Shown here in pieces: positions 29,944-44,300 of a DNA stretch of 64,000 nucleotides. This DNA is from Glandiceps talaboti (Eukaryota; Hemichordata; Enteropneusta; Spengelidae). Location of the stretch: positions 22,049,503-22,113,502 of the forward strand of contig NC_135551.1 of NCBI RefSeq assembly GCF_964340395.1, read 5' to 3'. Under the pieces are notes generated by a model. It worked only from the letters and a program-made list of their open reading frames with translations, ran no database searches and had not been told where the DNA came from. Position numbers and translations under genes: made by a program. Each line of letters starts with the position of its first letter. Position 1 is the first letter of the stretch.

Positions 29944-32275
29944 TATTATGTGGATGCGTGTTTGACTGTTTTTGTCTGTCTATCTGTCCGTCTGTCTGTC
30001 TGCCTCAGTGTTTGTCTGCGTATACATCTCTATGCATCAGGTCAGTCTCATCATGTCTGTCTGGCTGTCTGGCTAACATGTTTGTTTGTTTGTTTGTAGT
30101 AATGTACTTGATTTTATGAAACTTGATACATTTATTTCAAAGGTGTAAAATTATGACAGAAATGATGCGAAAGTCAGACTCTGAAATGATGTTCAAAATC
30201 TCGTTATTCTCTTTATCAGGGTATGTTAATTGGAACAGATGAAGTTGTCACAAATACTGGTATTTTGATGTCGCTATGGAAACACGAATGTACTCGTGTA
30301 ATTGCTGACAGATTTACAAACAATGAAGACAAAGAATGGTTTGAAAAAACCTTAATCAAGGTAAGTCATTACTTATAGTCATCGTCATCATCAGGTGGAG
30401 CTAACTTAGGCACTTTTTAACAGTTTTTCTCCATTGGTCTTGATTTTGCTAAACTGCTGGTACTAGGTCACATCAATTTATACCGGAGTCTCGTTCCGAA
30501 GTGTCGACAAAGGTTGTAGCAGGACACCCTTTTGACCTTTTTCCATACTGTGGTTCCCAGAGCACAACTTTGTGGGTAGTTTCTCGCTTTCTCGTCCAGC
30601 AATGACCACTGAATCTTAGGCGCTTCTGTAGTAGGGTTTGATACACCCTAAGGAGGGAGCTATACAGGTTTTTATTGATTATGTGGGCTTTCCATGAAAA
30701 CATCCAGAGCTGTACGCAAGAGTCTAGTGCCTGTACACACCATCTAATCATTGGCATAGTGTATCTGTAGTGGGCAGTGGATTTAATTCCAGTGTTTACA
30801 CTTTCTATACTACAGGGTGATTATATCTGCATAACCAAGGAACCACTATCACAATCTACCACATGCAACAACCAATGTTTTACACTGTAACTATTTTAGA
30901 TTGCTGATAGCATGTTTTCTGTAGTAATCTTTCTAGAATAGTTCTTGAGATTTTATGTTTTTTAATTTATGTTTTTTTAAAAATGTTTTTATATTTTCTT
31001 TCTAGGTCACAGAAGATGACTTAGGAACAGGTTTTGCAGAGCAGATGGCAGCGGAACCTTTCTTTGTCGATTTCTTACGTGACGCCCCAGAAGCAACAGG
31101 TAATTTTTTCTCTGTCACATAAAAAAAAAGTCTCCTAAAAACATTTTGGAAAAATATTTTGACGGAAACTCACTTCAATTGACACTCCAAGTAAACTATT
31201 TCAAAAATAAAGAAAGTACTAGGCGTCTTAGGTACTCCGCTGATTTGTCCTGTGTAAATATTGACTAGACAAGATCATAGAAGTTTACAAAACACAGAAG
31301 TTATTAATTATTGGACAAGTGAAATGTTCACTTCAGAAGTTTCAAAGATTATGAAATCTCGGTCTGTAAAACCCAGAATTGATAATGTTTTTGGAAAATA
31401 TTTCAATCCCTTATCCAGTGGAAGAGTTAGCCGCACGCAGCAAAGGTAACAATGTTAGAGAAGGTTGTTTGTTTTACTTGCCAAATATCAAACCTACTGA
31501 CTTAGTCCCAACCAAATCCAACATTTGATGTTACGAAGAATTGAAATGGTTTGAAACCATGTTTTGAAGCATGATTTGTGCAGTATGAACCCCTCCCCCC
31601 CTCCACTCTGTGTCCCCCTATCCCCTATCCACCCTCCCATTGCAGTTTAATTTGGTTGTGACCATTGCAGTGTAGGTGTGTGTATATACCCTGCATTTTG
31701 GAGATACTTTTTATGGGGGGGGGGGGGTAGTATAGTAACTATTCCTACATACATTATGATCTGCATGCAGTGTGTGTATCAAGACTTGTGCAATATTGAG
31801 GTTTGCTATACAATATCATTATTTCAATTGTAACAATGTAATTGTTTCACATACGCATAACACCTTTTGTACCATGCACAAGCCAATATATTGTCTTTGA
31901 ACAGAAAATATAGAATATATATCGTGGTTGTTTTACGTCCTGACAACATGTGTCTATCTCACTGGTTCCATGGCGATAGAAATAAGAGTCAAAATGTTCC
32001 AAATCGCCATTATTTTTCCCCATTTTTTATGAATTATACTTGAGGAAGTATAATTATATTATTACCAAATATTTTTTCTTCATTCAGTCAAAAAATACTT
32101 GTGACCTAAGGGTTACTCATCTAGCAACTCATCAGACTCATAGTGACAAAGCTTCTTTTTAGGTCACTCATATTTTCTCAGCTTTAAAAGGAAAAAAATA
32201 ACATCGTGGAATGATATCTAAGTATTGAAGCACAACATGCTATACGATGGTGATGTGTGTGTGTTTGTCTTGGTG

Positions 32276-32321
<46 letters not shown>

Positions 32322-35300
32322 GTTGAGTTAGGAGCCAGACTAGACCAATGACTTGATATGTACTCTTTCCCTTTTACATATCTTTCAACCACTGTCTATT
32401 ATTTAGACAAAATTTGTAAAACATGAACATTGAAGATGGTTCTTGGTATGTTATTTGGTGTATGAATGTGGGTCATGTTGTTTGTGTGCTATGAGGTATT
32501 ATTTTATTGCTTGATAGTGGATGGTGGTTGAATGTGGTGGAGTCATGATGGGTGAATGGTTAGAGTGGCTGGCTTGGAATCTTTAGGTTGCAGGTTTGAG
32601 CCATATTGCTGCCGTTTTTTTCTGAATGGCTAAAGTCCTTGGGTAAGATCTGAACCACGCCTCGGTCAACCCAGCTTTATAATTGGGGACCTTGTAGGAT
32701 AGAGACTGCAATGTGAATGTTTTAATCCTATGCACTTATAGAGGCTGCAATGGATTGTATGCTCCCAGGGAGTTGAGGAAGTATAAAGGGCCTTTGTGCT
32801 GCTTTTGATCCGTACCAGGGGTATAGTGAGCCCCTAGAGTTCTCATTCTGTTTCCGGAAAGATACTCACCTAAATATTCTTACAATAGGATTTGCTTGCA
32901 ATTCCCGATGCTTTTCCAATAAAAACTTTATTAATCTACCTCCTCCTACAATTACTGCCCTCAACGTTGGAAGACCAGTTGCTTTTTTTGGAACACAGTG
33001 TGAAACACGTAGTGTTATCTAGTGTACCAGAAACCCGGTGTTTTTCCCCTGCTGATCAGTGAATTTTTGTGGTTTGCGGTTTTGTTGACAATATATTGTC
33101 TAGCAACCTTTTTGTAAATCTGTTCGCTGATTTTTCTTCACTTTTTCTGTGAAGATTTTCGTTTTCTAGATCGTGGTAGTGTGGGCGGTTTTATTACCCG
33201 CCTTTCGTATATACCGTTTATTGATACATTGTTTTTTATTTCTCCCTATCATCATGCCTAAGGGTAAGAAGAAAGGGGATTGCGGTCATTCTATGGCAAA
33301 TCGGGATGACCATTCTGTCTGCCGGAATTGTCGGCAGTGTTCTAGCGATGCTCCGTGCACTGTGTGTATGTCGTGGGACCCGCTATTGTGGGCCGAGCTC
33401 GGTTCGAGCGTTGATCACGGCAAAGGTAAGGAGACGCGTCGCAAAGGTAGGTCCATTTTGTCTAGTACTTCGCCAGCCGGTGCAGGCCATGCTATGTCTT
33501 CCCTTTCAGATTCAACAACAGGTAAGACTGCACCGACTGGGCAAAACCGTCCTTTTCAGGGCGAAACTAGTACCTCTACGTCAACTGGGGTGAATGGCGG
33601 TTCGTTAACTCAGCACCTTCACAACCAGTCTGATCGTAACGACTCTCCGTTAATAGGCAATCGTAAGTCTGACACTGGTTCAACGCGATCTGCCTGTGTC
33701 GGTAGTCAAGGTAACGGTACTGAACCGGCTCCCTGTTTGTCTACCAGTCTAGGTAGTGGCTCCAATGTTATGAGAACGGAGACTTTTCGAGAGCCATTGT
33801 TAGGTAATACGCCAAGTAATACTACTAATAATGCTGTATTACCAATGCCTGGCGATGAACGAGTGTCTGTGCGTCTTTCACCGCGACATCGTTCAGTTTT
33901 ACGTTCACGTTCTCCGTCCCCGTGTAGGCGGAGGAGACGTGAGAGTCATGATAGTACGGTCTCGTCATCTTCTCATTCGGATTACAGTCCTCGTCGCTAT
34001 AAAAGCAGGCGAGGTAGGTCTCTCTCTCGACATAAGAAATCAGGTCGAGGTCAGAGGTCACACAAACGAAAGCATTATCGTTCTTCCAGTTCCGAGTCAC
34101 CCAGTTCTAGGTCGTCTTATTATAGACGTTCTAAACGGTATAGGCGTCGACATTCATCATCGACATCACCGTCGGGTGACAGAAGGCGTTACCGACGTCA
34201 CTATGACCATGAACGACGCATTGATTTGGATCGTCGACATGCTTACTATGACGAGAGCCGGCATGGTGTAGAGCGCCACCAACGGCCAGAACCGGCAAGT
34301 CGTTCAGCTTATCATCAGCCTGCTTCTATTGATACAGAAGTCATTAGACAGGCAGTTTTAGAGGCTGTAGCGGCTCTCCACCCAGAATTAACACGTGCGG
34401 GGGCACCCACATCTGATATGAGCACAGGGGGTGCCACTCCTTTAAGTTCTCAACGTGTTTCTCACAGGGAGAGGATGACTGATCCTGATGCTATTTCAGT
34501 TGCAGCATCTCATAGCAAGGATTTTGGGGAATCCTCAGGGGAGGAAGAGAGGTCAAGAGGTCACAGTCCAACAATCTCTCGAGCCTCTTCCCCATGTAGG
34601 GAAGAAGAACCAGTGTTTGCATACAAGGATTGTATTCAATGGGTTTACTCACACTTCCCAGCTGAGTGCACCCCTCCTAATTTGGTTCTTCCTCCTTTGT
34701 CTGAAACTGGTGCTGCCTTACGGGCTAGCAATCCCAAAGACCAGTCAACCCCCTTGTCATTGCCTTATTCATCCCTGGTTCAGCCTCTTCATGATAAGAT
34801 TTACCAGGAAGTGGTCGGCAGTGGAAAGGACCATACAGCCTTACGAGCTGGGGCCTATCCATGGTTTCGTTATGGGGGTAAGGCATACCGCACTCATTCA
34901 TCACAACCAGCATGTTCACACCCCCCACTGGATGGTGATGTGGACGCAGTGGATCAGGATCCATCATCGTTCAGAGCTGTCTATATAGACAAAGCTCACA
35001 TTAAAAAGTTGGGTGATTCAGCACATCAACAACTTTGTGTAACGTCAACACTGAACTGGTTCCTAGCTGTTCTATTCAAAGAACTTCAGGCTGTAAATCT
35101 CAATAGTCCTAAAGTATCTCGAATTATTGAGATTGTGGATAAGGGTTTGTCTCATATAGCAGAGTCTGCTTGCAGAGAGTATACAACTCTCCAATTAATG
35201 GAGAGGGATGCCTTTTTGAAACGCAAATCTGTTTCATTGTCTTCCGAGTTGAAACAGGAAGCTCGTTTAGCTCCTATTGCCACAACCAGTCTGTTTGATG

Positions 35301-38300
35301 GTCGTCTCACTGCGCTAGCAGCACGTGCCAGTGAGGCTAAACAGCGAGAACGCCTACTATGGGATAAACCTCCTACACCCCGTGTACAACAGCCTAGGGC
35401 AAAACAAGCTGGCAATCGACCAGTGCCCGTTGGACGAGGCAAGCAACCCAGTGTTCCTTACAAGTCCAAGACTTTTAATAGGGGTAGGGGACGAGGTAAT
35501 GTGTCTAAGCCTAAGACTGACAACATGCCCAGACCGTTCTCGGATTCTGCAGGTAGGGGGTCAGGGAGTGCTCAGCGCTCCTGACCCAATAACCACTCTC
35601 ACTGTCCCCCCACCAGCACAGCAAAGTCCAGTGGGGGGACGACTCCGTTTCTATGCACAAAACTGGTCCGCAATATCATCCGACAGTTGGGTGCTAAATA
35701 CAGTAAGAGACGGATACATCCTAGACTTCGTGTCACAGCCTCCACTGTCAACGAAGGTTATAGTTACCCCGTTACCAAGGCAACCAGATCGGGTTCTTGC
35801 CTTAAGGGAGGCCATTCAAGGTCTTTTAGAAAAGGCTGCTATTCGTACAGTCAACCTAAAAAAAGAGGGACCAGGGTTTTTCAACCACATGTTTCTGGTC
35901 CCCAAAAAGTCGGGAGGCTGGAGACCAATTCTCAACCTCTCCGTTCTCAATCGGTATCTTGTAGTCCCCAAGTTTCAAATGGAAACACCCAGAGCGGTGT
36001 TGGCTGCCATTCAGCCAGGCGATTGGATGGCGTCCATAGATTTAAAGGACGCTTATTTCCATATACCTATTCACCCTGTCTACTACAAGTACCTCCGTTT
36101 TGCAATCGACGGACAGGTTTACGAATACACAGTTCTCCCCTTCGGTCTGGCAACAGCACCACGAGTGTTTACACGGGTGGCGGCAGTGCCAGTGGCGTGG
36201 TTACACCAACAATCAATTCTGTTACACCCCTATTTAGACGATTGGTTACTGAGGGGGAAGGAACGGGTCGTACTAGCCACTCAAGTGGCCATGACGACAG
36301 ATCTTCTCCAAGGACTAGGATTTATTCTCAGTCAAGAGAAATCATGTTTGACTCCCACCCAGGACATGACCTTTGTGGGAATGAGATTGCTGACGGAATT
36401 GGGAGTTGTTTGCCCAACCGAGGACCGAATCAACAAACTGTTAACTTTCATTCGGTCCATCCTTCTACAACGCTCAATAGTAGCAAGGAGTCTGTTATCT
36501 CTCCTGGGGCTGATGAACTCATTTATAGACATCACCCCTTGGGCACGACTAAGAGCGCGCCCGATCCAGTTGTACCTATTAGCGCTTTGGCGCCCATCCA
36601 GTCAGCCATTGCAGACTTCTATCCCTATTCGTCCCTCTCTTCGGCTTCATCTCAACTGGTGGCTGAACACGGCGAATTTATTGAGGGGGAGGTCACTCGT
36701 ACCCCCCAACCCCGACATCTCCTTATTCACCGATGCGTCAAACGAGGGATGGGGGGCGCATGTGGCAGGTCATATGACAGCAGGTCGGTGGAATTTAACC
36801 GAACGCTGTCACCACATAAACTGGCTAGAGCTGAAAGCAGTGTTCCTGGCCCTCCAGAAATTAGAGTTTCTGGTAAGGGGGCATTGCATATTAGTACACT
36901 CAGACAACACAACAGTAGTTGCTTACATAAACAAATTGGGGGGGACAGTCTCCCCAACTCTATGTTATCTGTTGTGGGATCTAATGCTATGGTGTCAGGA
37001 CAAAAAGATTACGCTAATAGCCAGACACCTACCAGGCAGGCTGAATGGGATAGCCGATGCACTGTCCCGTCGGCGTCGGATACGACAAACCGAATGGGAA
37101 CTACCACAGAGTGTAGTAGATCAGATTTTCCATTGTTGGGGTCGCCCATCAATGGATCTCTTTGCCACACACAAGAACAGGAAACTACCAGTGTATGTAT
37201 CCCCAGTACCAGATCCAAGGGCAATGGCGGTGGATGCTCTCTCCATGTCATGGGAGGGGATAATGGCATATGCCTTTCCACCAATCATTCTGCTGCCCAG
37301 AGTTCTCAGGAAAATCCAGGAAGAGGGGCCAATGATTTTTCTAGTGGCACCTCTTTGGCCCACCAAGGCATGGTTCCCAACCATTCTCAATCTGTTGATT
37401 GCGCCTCCTCTCAAAATCCCACTGAGAGAGGATCTAATGACACAGGACAGGAACATCATTCACCCGAACCCAGAGATGTTCCATCTTCACGTGTTTCGGT
37501 TGTCGAACAATCCCTCATGGAGAAAGGCTTTTCTAGAGAGTCTGCAGCCATTATTGCCAGACCTCAGAGACCCAGTACACTGGCTACATACAATGAGAAA
37601 TGGCAATTCTTCTGTAGTTGGTGTGACAGAAAACAGATTAGTCCTGTCAAAGTCACTAACAGGCAGTTAGCTGACTTCCTTCTTTTTCTTTTTGTCACAA
37701 AAAAGTACTCTCCCAATACTATTAAAGTATATCGGTCAGCCATTGCAGCCACCATTAAAAGTATTGGAGGAGAGGATTTTGGACAGGACAAAATCCTCTC
37801 CAACATGATTCGCCACTTCCTTCTTAAGCGTCCTCCCTCTAGACAAACAGTTCCACAGTGGAGTCTGCCACTGGTTTTACGAGTGTTACAGGAACCCCCT
37901 TTCGAGCCCATGGGTTCTGTGTCACTGAAAGCACTTACTCTTAAAACAGTTTTTCTTGTTGCCTTGGCATCTGGGAGAAGGCGTAGTGCAATCCATGCCC
38001 TCTGTATTAGTGAGGGTCATTTTAATCTCTCTCGGACAGCAGCAGTAATGCATACTGCACCAGGATTTCTGGCCAAGAACCAGGTTTTGGGGTCAGTGCC
38101 TAATCCGATTATGATCAAGTCATTGGATGACTTTGTTGGGCGAGACAAAGTAGAACGGACTCTATGTCCAGTGAGAGCACTTCGCTGGTATTTAGACCGA
38201 TCTAAGTCATTTAGGAAGGGTAGGACTCGGCTGTTCATCCCGTTTCCCCCTTCAGTTAAAGATGACTGCTCCCCAGCAGATATTTCTAAATGGATTGTTG

Positions 38301-41300
38301 ATACTGTCAAGTGGGCTTACGTAGAAGCCCAACAGGATCATTTATCTCCTCACAGAGTCACAGCTCATGAGGTAAGAGCTATTGCTGCCTCATGGGCCCT
38401 CAGATCAGGCGTGCCAGTGGCTGACATTTTACAAGCAGGCACGTGGAGATCTCCTAATTCGTTTATTAGCTATTATCTGCGGGATATGTCTGACCATGCT
38501 GAGGATCTAGCCACTCTAGGTCCACTTAGCATTAGCCAGAATATCACATTAACAGGTCATACAGAGACACCCACCACCTAGCTGGTGACAAATTCTGTAT
38601 CCTATTGTAAGAATATTTAGGTGAGTATCTTTCCGGAAACAGAATTGTCGTTTCTCCCGAAACTAATTTCTGTTGAAGGAAAGATACTCACCTAACAGTC
38701 CCTCCCTCCTTCCCCACTGTCTCAGTTTAGTTGGGTTTCTGGACTAAGATTGTGTTCCATAGCGCAACTGGTCTTCCAACGTTGAGGGCAGTAATTGTAG
38801 GAGGAGGTAGATTAATAAAGTTTTTATTGGAAAAGCATCGGGAATTGCAAGCAAATCCTATTGTAAGAATATTTAGGTGAGTATCTTTCCTTCAACAGAA
38901 ATTAGTTTCGGGAGAAACGACAATTATAAATCCATATTATTATATTATTACTGTTATGTATCATGTCAGTGTGTTTGTGTAACTCTGTATTGTATAGAGA
39001 TGTCTCCAACATGACAATATCAATGTGTGTATAATGATTTTGGAATTATGTAGGATAAGATAAAGTTTTGACCCCCACTTTGTAAGTATCACATTAATTG
39101 CATCTAGTTCACTATTATCAGATTTTAATCAGATTGGTGTTGGCCTAGCATGCATATAACTTGTTGTGAAATAATGCAACCAAGACGGTCTGTTTAAATA
39201 GTTCAGCCATTATATTTGAACCAGGCATCAGTTTGACTTTGCAACAAAGTGGAAGTATCATTCCAACTTGAAAACATATTTAATGGTGTCTATCCTCTCA
39301 GCTAGCAAGAGCTCTCATTAGGCATTCAGATATGTTAAGTGACTGTATAACAGAATTGTTTGTGTATCAAAATTATTGAAAAAACACAACTTTGACAATA
39401 TTGGCCACTAACTTCATATACCTTTATAACGCTTGAATTGGTTTTTGAAAATTGCCCCATAATGTAAAGTTTTAGATTATTATGGGTTTATCAGTGTTTT
39501 TGCTAAGATTGAGGAACCCTCGTAAACAGAAAAAAGGAGGAAATCTGGTAAAAGTTTCCAAAACATTGTATCATGATATTGGTGGGGAACCCTAGTGTTA
39601 AAATCATGTGGTTACTCAGGTAGATTTTACCTGCTTACCACCCTTAATAAAAACAGTGTATTCACAGTATGTACGCCCATTTTGTGGAGTGATTTTTAGC
39701 TGAAAATGGGACCCCAGCAGTTAGAGACTGTACCTCGTCAAGTGTTTGTGCTGTTCACACTAACGTACTTTCATGCTGTTCATGCTAACGAACTTTCATG
39801 CTGTTCACAATAACATACTTTCATGCTGTTCACGCTAATGTACTTCATTTCTTTCCCTTCACTTCACTAACTCCTTAACTTTCCTGGTCTTCTTTTCTCA
39901 ACTTTGATCATCTGTATTTCTTGGTGAGTCATTCTATATTCATACTCCTTCATTTTGTTGTTAAACCTGCACTAGCTGCAATCGGGACATTTTTTTTCAA
40001 CAAACAAACAAACAAACAAACAAACAAACAAAGATATATTCACTACAAATTGTTCAATTACTTATAAAAAGACACAATTGCATCATTCTGTTAATTAGTG
40101 GTCAATGTGTCATATACAGGCAGTATAGTGACAGGTTTAAATCTTGAGCAAAAAGCTTGGTCTTGAATCTGTCACCATGTTAAAACTGGACTACTTGTAA
40201 GAGGATTATCATTTTTTGATCGGACAACCGCAATATATTCACTTAAAGGTGTTACACACCAATAATTAGACATTATACATGTTAATCAGTTGTCGATATT
40301 ATCCATAAGTAGTACAGGTTGAAATCATGATCACCATTGAACGCGTGCTGATTTTTTGTACCTAGTAAAACTTTTTCAAAACAATGTCCCAGTTGCAGCT
40401 GGTACAGCTTTTATACATTCCTTCATTTCACTGTTATCAAAAAAAAAACCAAGTTGCTAGAAATGTTTGCATTCAGATCAAGATCACTCATTCTTGAGTT
40501 GTGTTTTTGATTTGAATTATATTGCAAATATTTTGTTCAACAAAAGTTTTTTTGTGAGGTAGAAAAAAAACAACAACTTGTGTGATACATTGGTTTGTAT
40601 GGGTTGGCTATATATATTTGATGTGTTTTGTAAAAATGTCGTTTCCCATGCATGAGTAAATGTTGTTGACAAGACACTGACTTGACTAAGTCAAGCTGAG
40701 TTTTTGGACCATGTTCATGACATGGACTGTGTGTTAGAGAGTTTTATGTTGACAACCAAGTAGACTAGTATCACACCTGAAGTTGCATACATTAAACAAA
40801 TTAATAAATTTATTATCTGCGAGGTGATTTAGGAAAGATTGCCATTCTGTCAAGATTCATTTGTAGTTGTTCTTCAATTCAGTAAGTCAGTCACTCACCT
40901 ACTTACTCACCTACTCACCTACTCACTCACTCACTCACTCACTCACTCACTCACTCACTCACTCACTCACTCACTCACTCACTCACTCACTCACTCACTC
41001 ACCTACTCACTCTCACTCACTCACTCACTCACTCACTCACTCACTCCCTCACTCACTCATCTCACCGACTAGTTACTCACTGACTTGTTTGCTCACTTTC
41101 ACTAACTCACTGACTGAATTGTTTGCTCACTCACTTGCTCACTTTGCTAACTCACTCACTGTAACTAGTCATTCACTCATTCACTGACTTGTTTGCTCAC
41201 TCACTAACTCACCCACTTTCTGTAGTCATTCACTCTCACTGACTCACTCATTCACTCACTCACTCATGCACTCACCCTCATACTCACTCACTCACTCACT

Positions 41301-44300
41301 CACTCACTCACTCACTCACTCACTCACTCACCCTCGTACTCACTCACTCACTCACTCACTCACTCACTCACTCACTCACTCACTCACTCACTCACTCACT
41401 CACTCTGTGTGCTATGTGTTGCACATTATCAGTAAATTTACTTTCCCACTTTTGCTTTATAGTGCATTCACAAACTCTTTTGTACTCACAAACGTTACTG
41501 AGCATTCCCCAGACATCAATCCATCCCTCCCTTAACACCCATATTTTAACTAAAACAAGTTGCTAACTCACTAACTGACTCCCCCCCCCCACACACACAC
41601 TGTATAATGTTATGTTCATTCTTTCTCTTTGCTATGACTTTAAACTTAGCTGCTTACCAACTTATCCACACACTCATGTTATAATTTTACTCTCAGTGTA
41701 GTGTAACAAACTCATTGACTGACTAGTGTACACTTATACTTGCACTCACACTCATTTCCACCCAGCACTAACTCACTCACTAACTAATTCACTAACCGAT
41801 CAGCATTTACAATAGTCATAACCATTCCATGCAATTCAAACTCATAAATACGCCTTTAATTCATTTTCTTTGCTACGTTACCTTCATGTGTCCTCTCAAA
41901 TGACCTTTCACATGCACAAATTGGTGAGTGTCAAAATCCTAGGCTAACAATTCCTTCAAATTATCTGCATGCCATTCATTGTTAATTCCATCCCAAATGT
42001 GCTAAATAATCAGTTGTCTTTATTTCATGTCCCTTTCCTCTTAACTAGACGTGGTGGAAATATTTTGGTTTCTTTTTGTTTAATATTTTTTACAACTTCA
42101 GTTTGAGCTCTTAGGTTTTTTTTGCTATACAACGAGCATGGATCGTTTTGGATTGTTTAATTTATCAGTACTCAGTTTAAATCTAAGCATGATTTGAACA
42201 TATGAAAAGTAGTTTTCAAGATATTCAACTCTGTTGGGTAATTACGACTATGTGGTTTTTCAGGTCCAACGGACAGAGCACAGAAGGGGCTTATAGGGAT
42301 GGGTTCCATCCGTCCGTTTGTCTGTCTGTCTGTCTGTCGGTGTGTACATGTCCAGCAATATCTGTGACATGCATGCACCACTTTCTTCCAAACCCTTCAC
42401 ATTGGTAACCTTGTGTGTTGTATCTGGGATATGCACTTTACTTACGTTCATCATCTTATCAAAATTCAAATTGTGCATTTTGTATTAATGGTTTGTTTGT
42501 TATTTCTTTGCTACTGTTTCACATCATACCATAATTGCTTGATAGGCAGTTCCTAATACCCTGGTAACAGAGTGAAAAAGCTTGTAGGTTTAAAATGGTT
42601 TTATGTTTAATATAGTAATAAAGTTTGAAATCAGTAACTTGGGATAAAAATTGTATACTTGTTCATGAACTTCTGAACTCATCTAAGTCCCTGATCACAC
42701 AATCTTCCTACAATGTATGGATTCTTTCAAAGATTGTTGTTGTCTTGCCCCCCCCCCCCCCCACTGCTACTGGTTTAATATTAATGAATTATGTTGAGAG
42801 GAACCCAATCAAAAGTTCGAGAAACAGGCACCTGAAAATAAAATGTAGGTGAACTGAGGAGCTTAGAGACTTTGACCTTTAGAGTTAAATTGTAGGATAT
42901 CATAGCCCTTGTAAAACTCTTTGAATGCCAGTAGATTTTACATATTCTTAAAAAAAAATGTCGTGTCCTGTTGATTCTAAGAGAATTTTTGTTATTTTGA
43001 ATAGGTGAGGAACCAGATGATGCAGATTTAGAAGCCCCCAAGGTTTACGAGCCAGTTAACACATTGGAGCAGTTGGCTGACAGACTTGATAGTTTCATGC
43101 AAATGTACAATGAGAGTATACGTGGTGCCAACATGGATTTAGTGTTCTTCAAAGATGCCATGATCCATTTGGTCAAAATTTCTCGTATTATTCGTACTCC
43201 ACGTGGGAATGCCTTGCTTGTCGGTGTTGGCGGCTCTGGTAAACAGAGTCTAACAAGACTGGCAAGTTACATCGCTGGCTATAAAAGTTTCCAAATAACC
43301 CTTACAAGGTAGGAACATTTTCATACTAGATGTTTTTACAATTAAGTAATTTGCATAATACAGAATATTTCCTTATTTGTAAGTATTAATTTAAATAATG
43401 CAAATTATTGCCATATTTAGAAGTGTAGATTTGTTTAATGCAAATGATTTCTTTATATGGTATTACTTTAATTTACATATTATAATTCATTGCCAAATAT
43501 GGAAGTGTTGATTTGCATATGCAACTTATTGACTTATATGGAAATATTTGATGTTCAAGATGTAATTCACACCTTATATTTCTTTGCTCTATCTAAAATT
43601 ACGACTGAAAGAACCTGAATTCTGACCAGTTTTAAAAGAGAGAATTTGTACTGAGATTGTGAATGTACTGCTGTTTCAGATCTTATAACGTGGCCAACCT
43701 CATGGAAGACCTTAAAGTATTATACAGAGTGGCTGGACAACAGGGTCAGGGCATGACGTTTATTTTCACAGATAACGAGATCAAGGATGAAGCCTTCCTT
43801 GAATATCTAAACAACGTATTGTCATCTGGAGAGGTAAGTTGACTCAAGCTCAGACACTTTGTACCCATGGTTTTAGAGGGAGAGGGAGAGGGAGGGAGTG
43901 ACAGACATACAGAGGGAGGGAGGAAGGGAGATTTTTCAAGAATTCATCACCAGAACAATCATTGATTGCAAAGCACTGTGCCCCCACCCCCACCCTACCC
44001 CTCCTTCTCATTTGATCATCTTGTGCATCTTCTTTCAAGACAAAATTTGGAGAACACGTAAATCATTAGTATTCCTAAGTGTATTAACTGTTGAATCCCA
44101 TGAGCATGATATGCAGAAGTAGATGGTGCCAAGTACTTATCCAGAGAGAGAGAGAAAGAGAAAGCTATAGACAACAGGGACATCAACACCTTAGGGCAAG
44201 AAAGCAGACAGACAAAACAGAGATAGACAAAATAAAAAGTGAGGGATAAAAAAAGACAGGTAGAAAATTGGTGATATTAAGAAGAGGGTGATTGTGCTTG

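Larger units (their letters stand above)
32845..38925 (+). mobile_element. Complete DIRS-type tyrosine-recombinase retrotransposon
   Basis: This 6.08-kb element lies in the sense direction in intron 34. It has all DIRS hallmarks: inverted terminal repeats (32856-32982 and 38764-38890, identical by eye), an internal complementary region (38599-38695), and three open frames for a Gag-like protein, RT-RNase H with a methyltransferase-like tail, and a tyrosine recombinase. There is no LTR and no obvious target-site duplication, as expected for integration of a circular intermediate by a recombinase. The termini share ATT (32845-32847 and 38923-38925). All frames are free of stops, so the copy looks recent and possibly active. 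Confidence 0.93.

Noticed and set aside
32551-32625. tRNA gene
   Set aside because: Pol III boxes are present, but the arms do not pair well and a SINE body and ATT tail follow.
33825-34100. Minus-strand frames inside the DIRS element
   Set aside because: Shadows of the biased RS-rich coding sequence. No domain or independent support.
35687-37516. Open frame upstream of the recombinase start, in the ORF1 frame
   Set aside because: It overlaps the RT-RNase H domain, which holds clear catalytic motifs in the other frame. The upstream translation has no recognisable domain.
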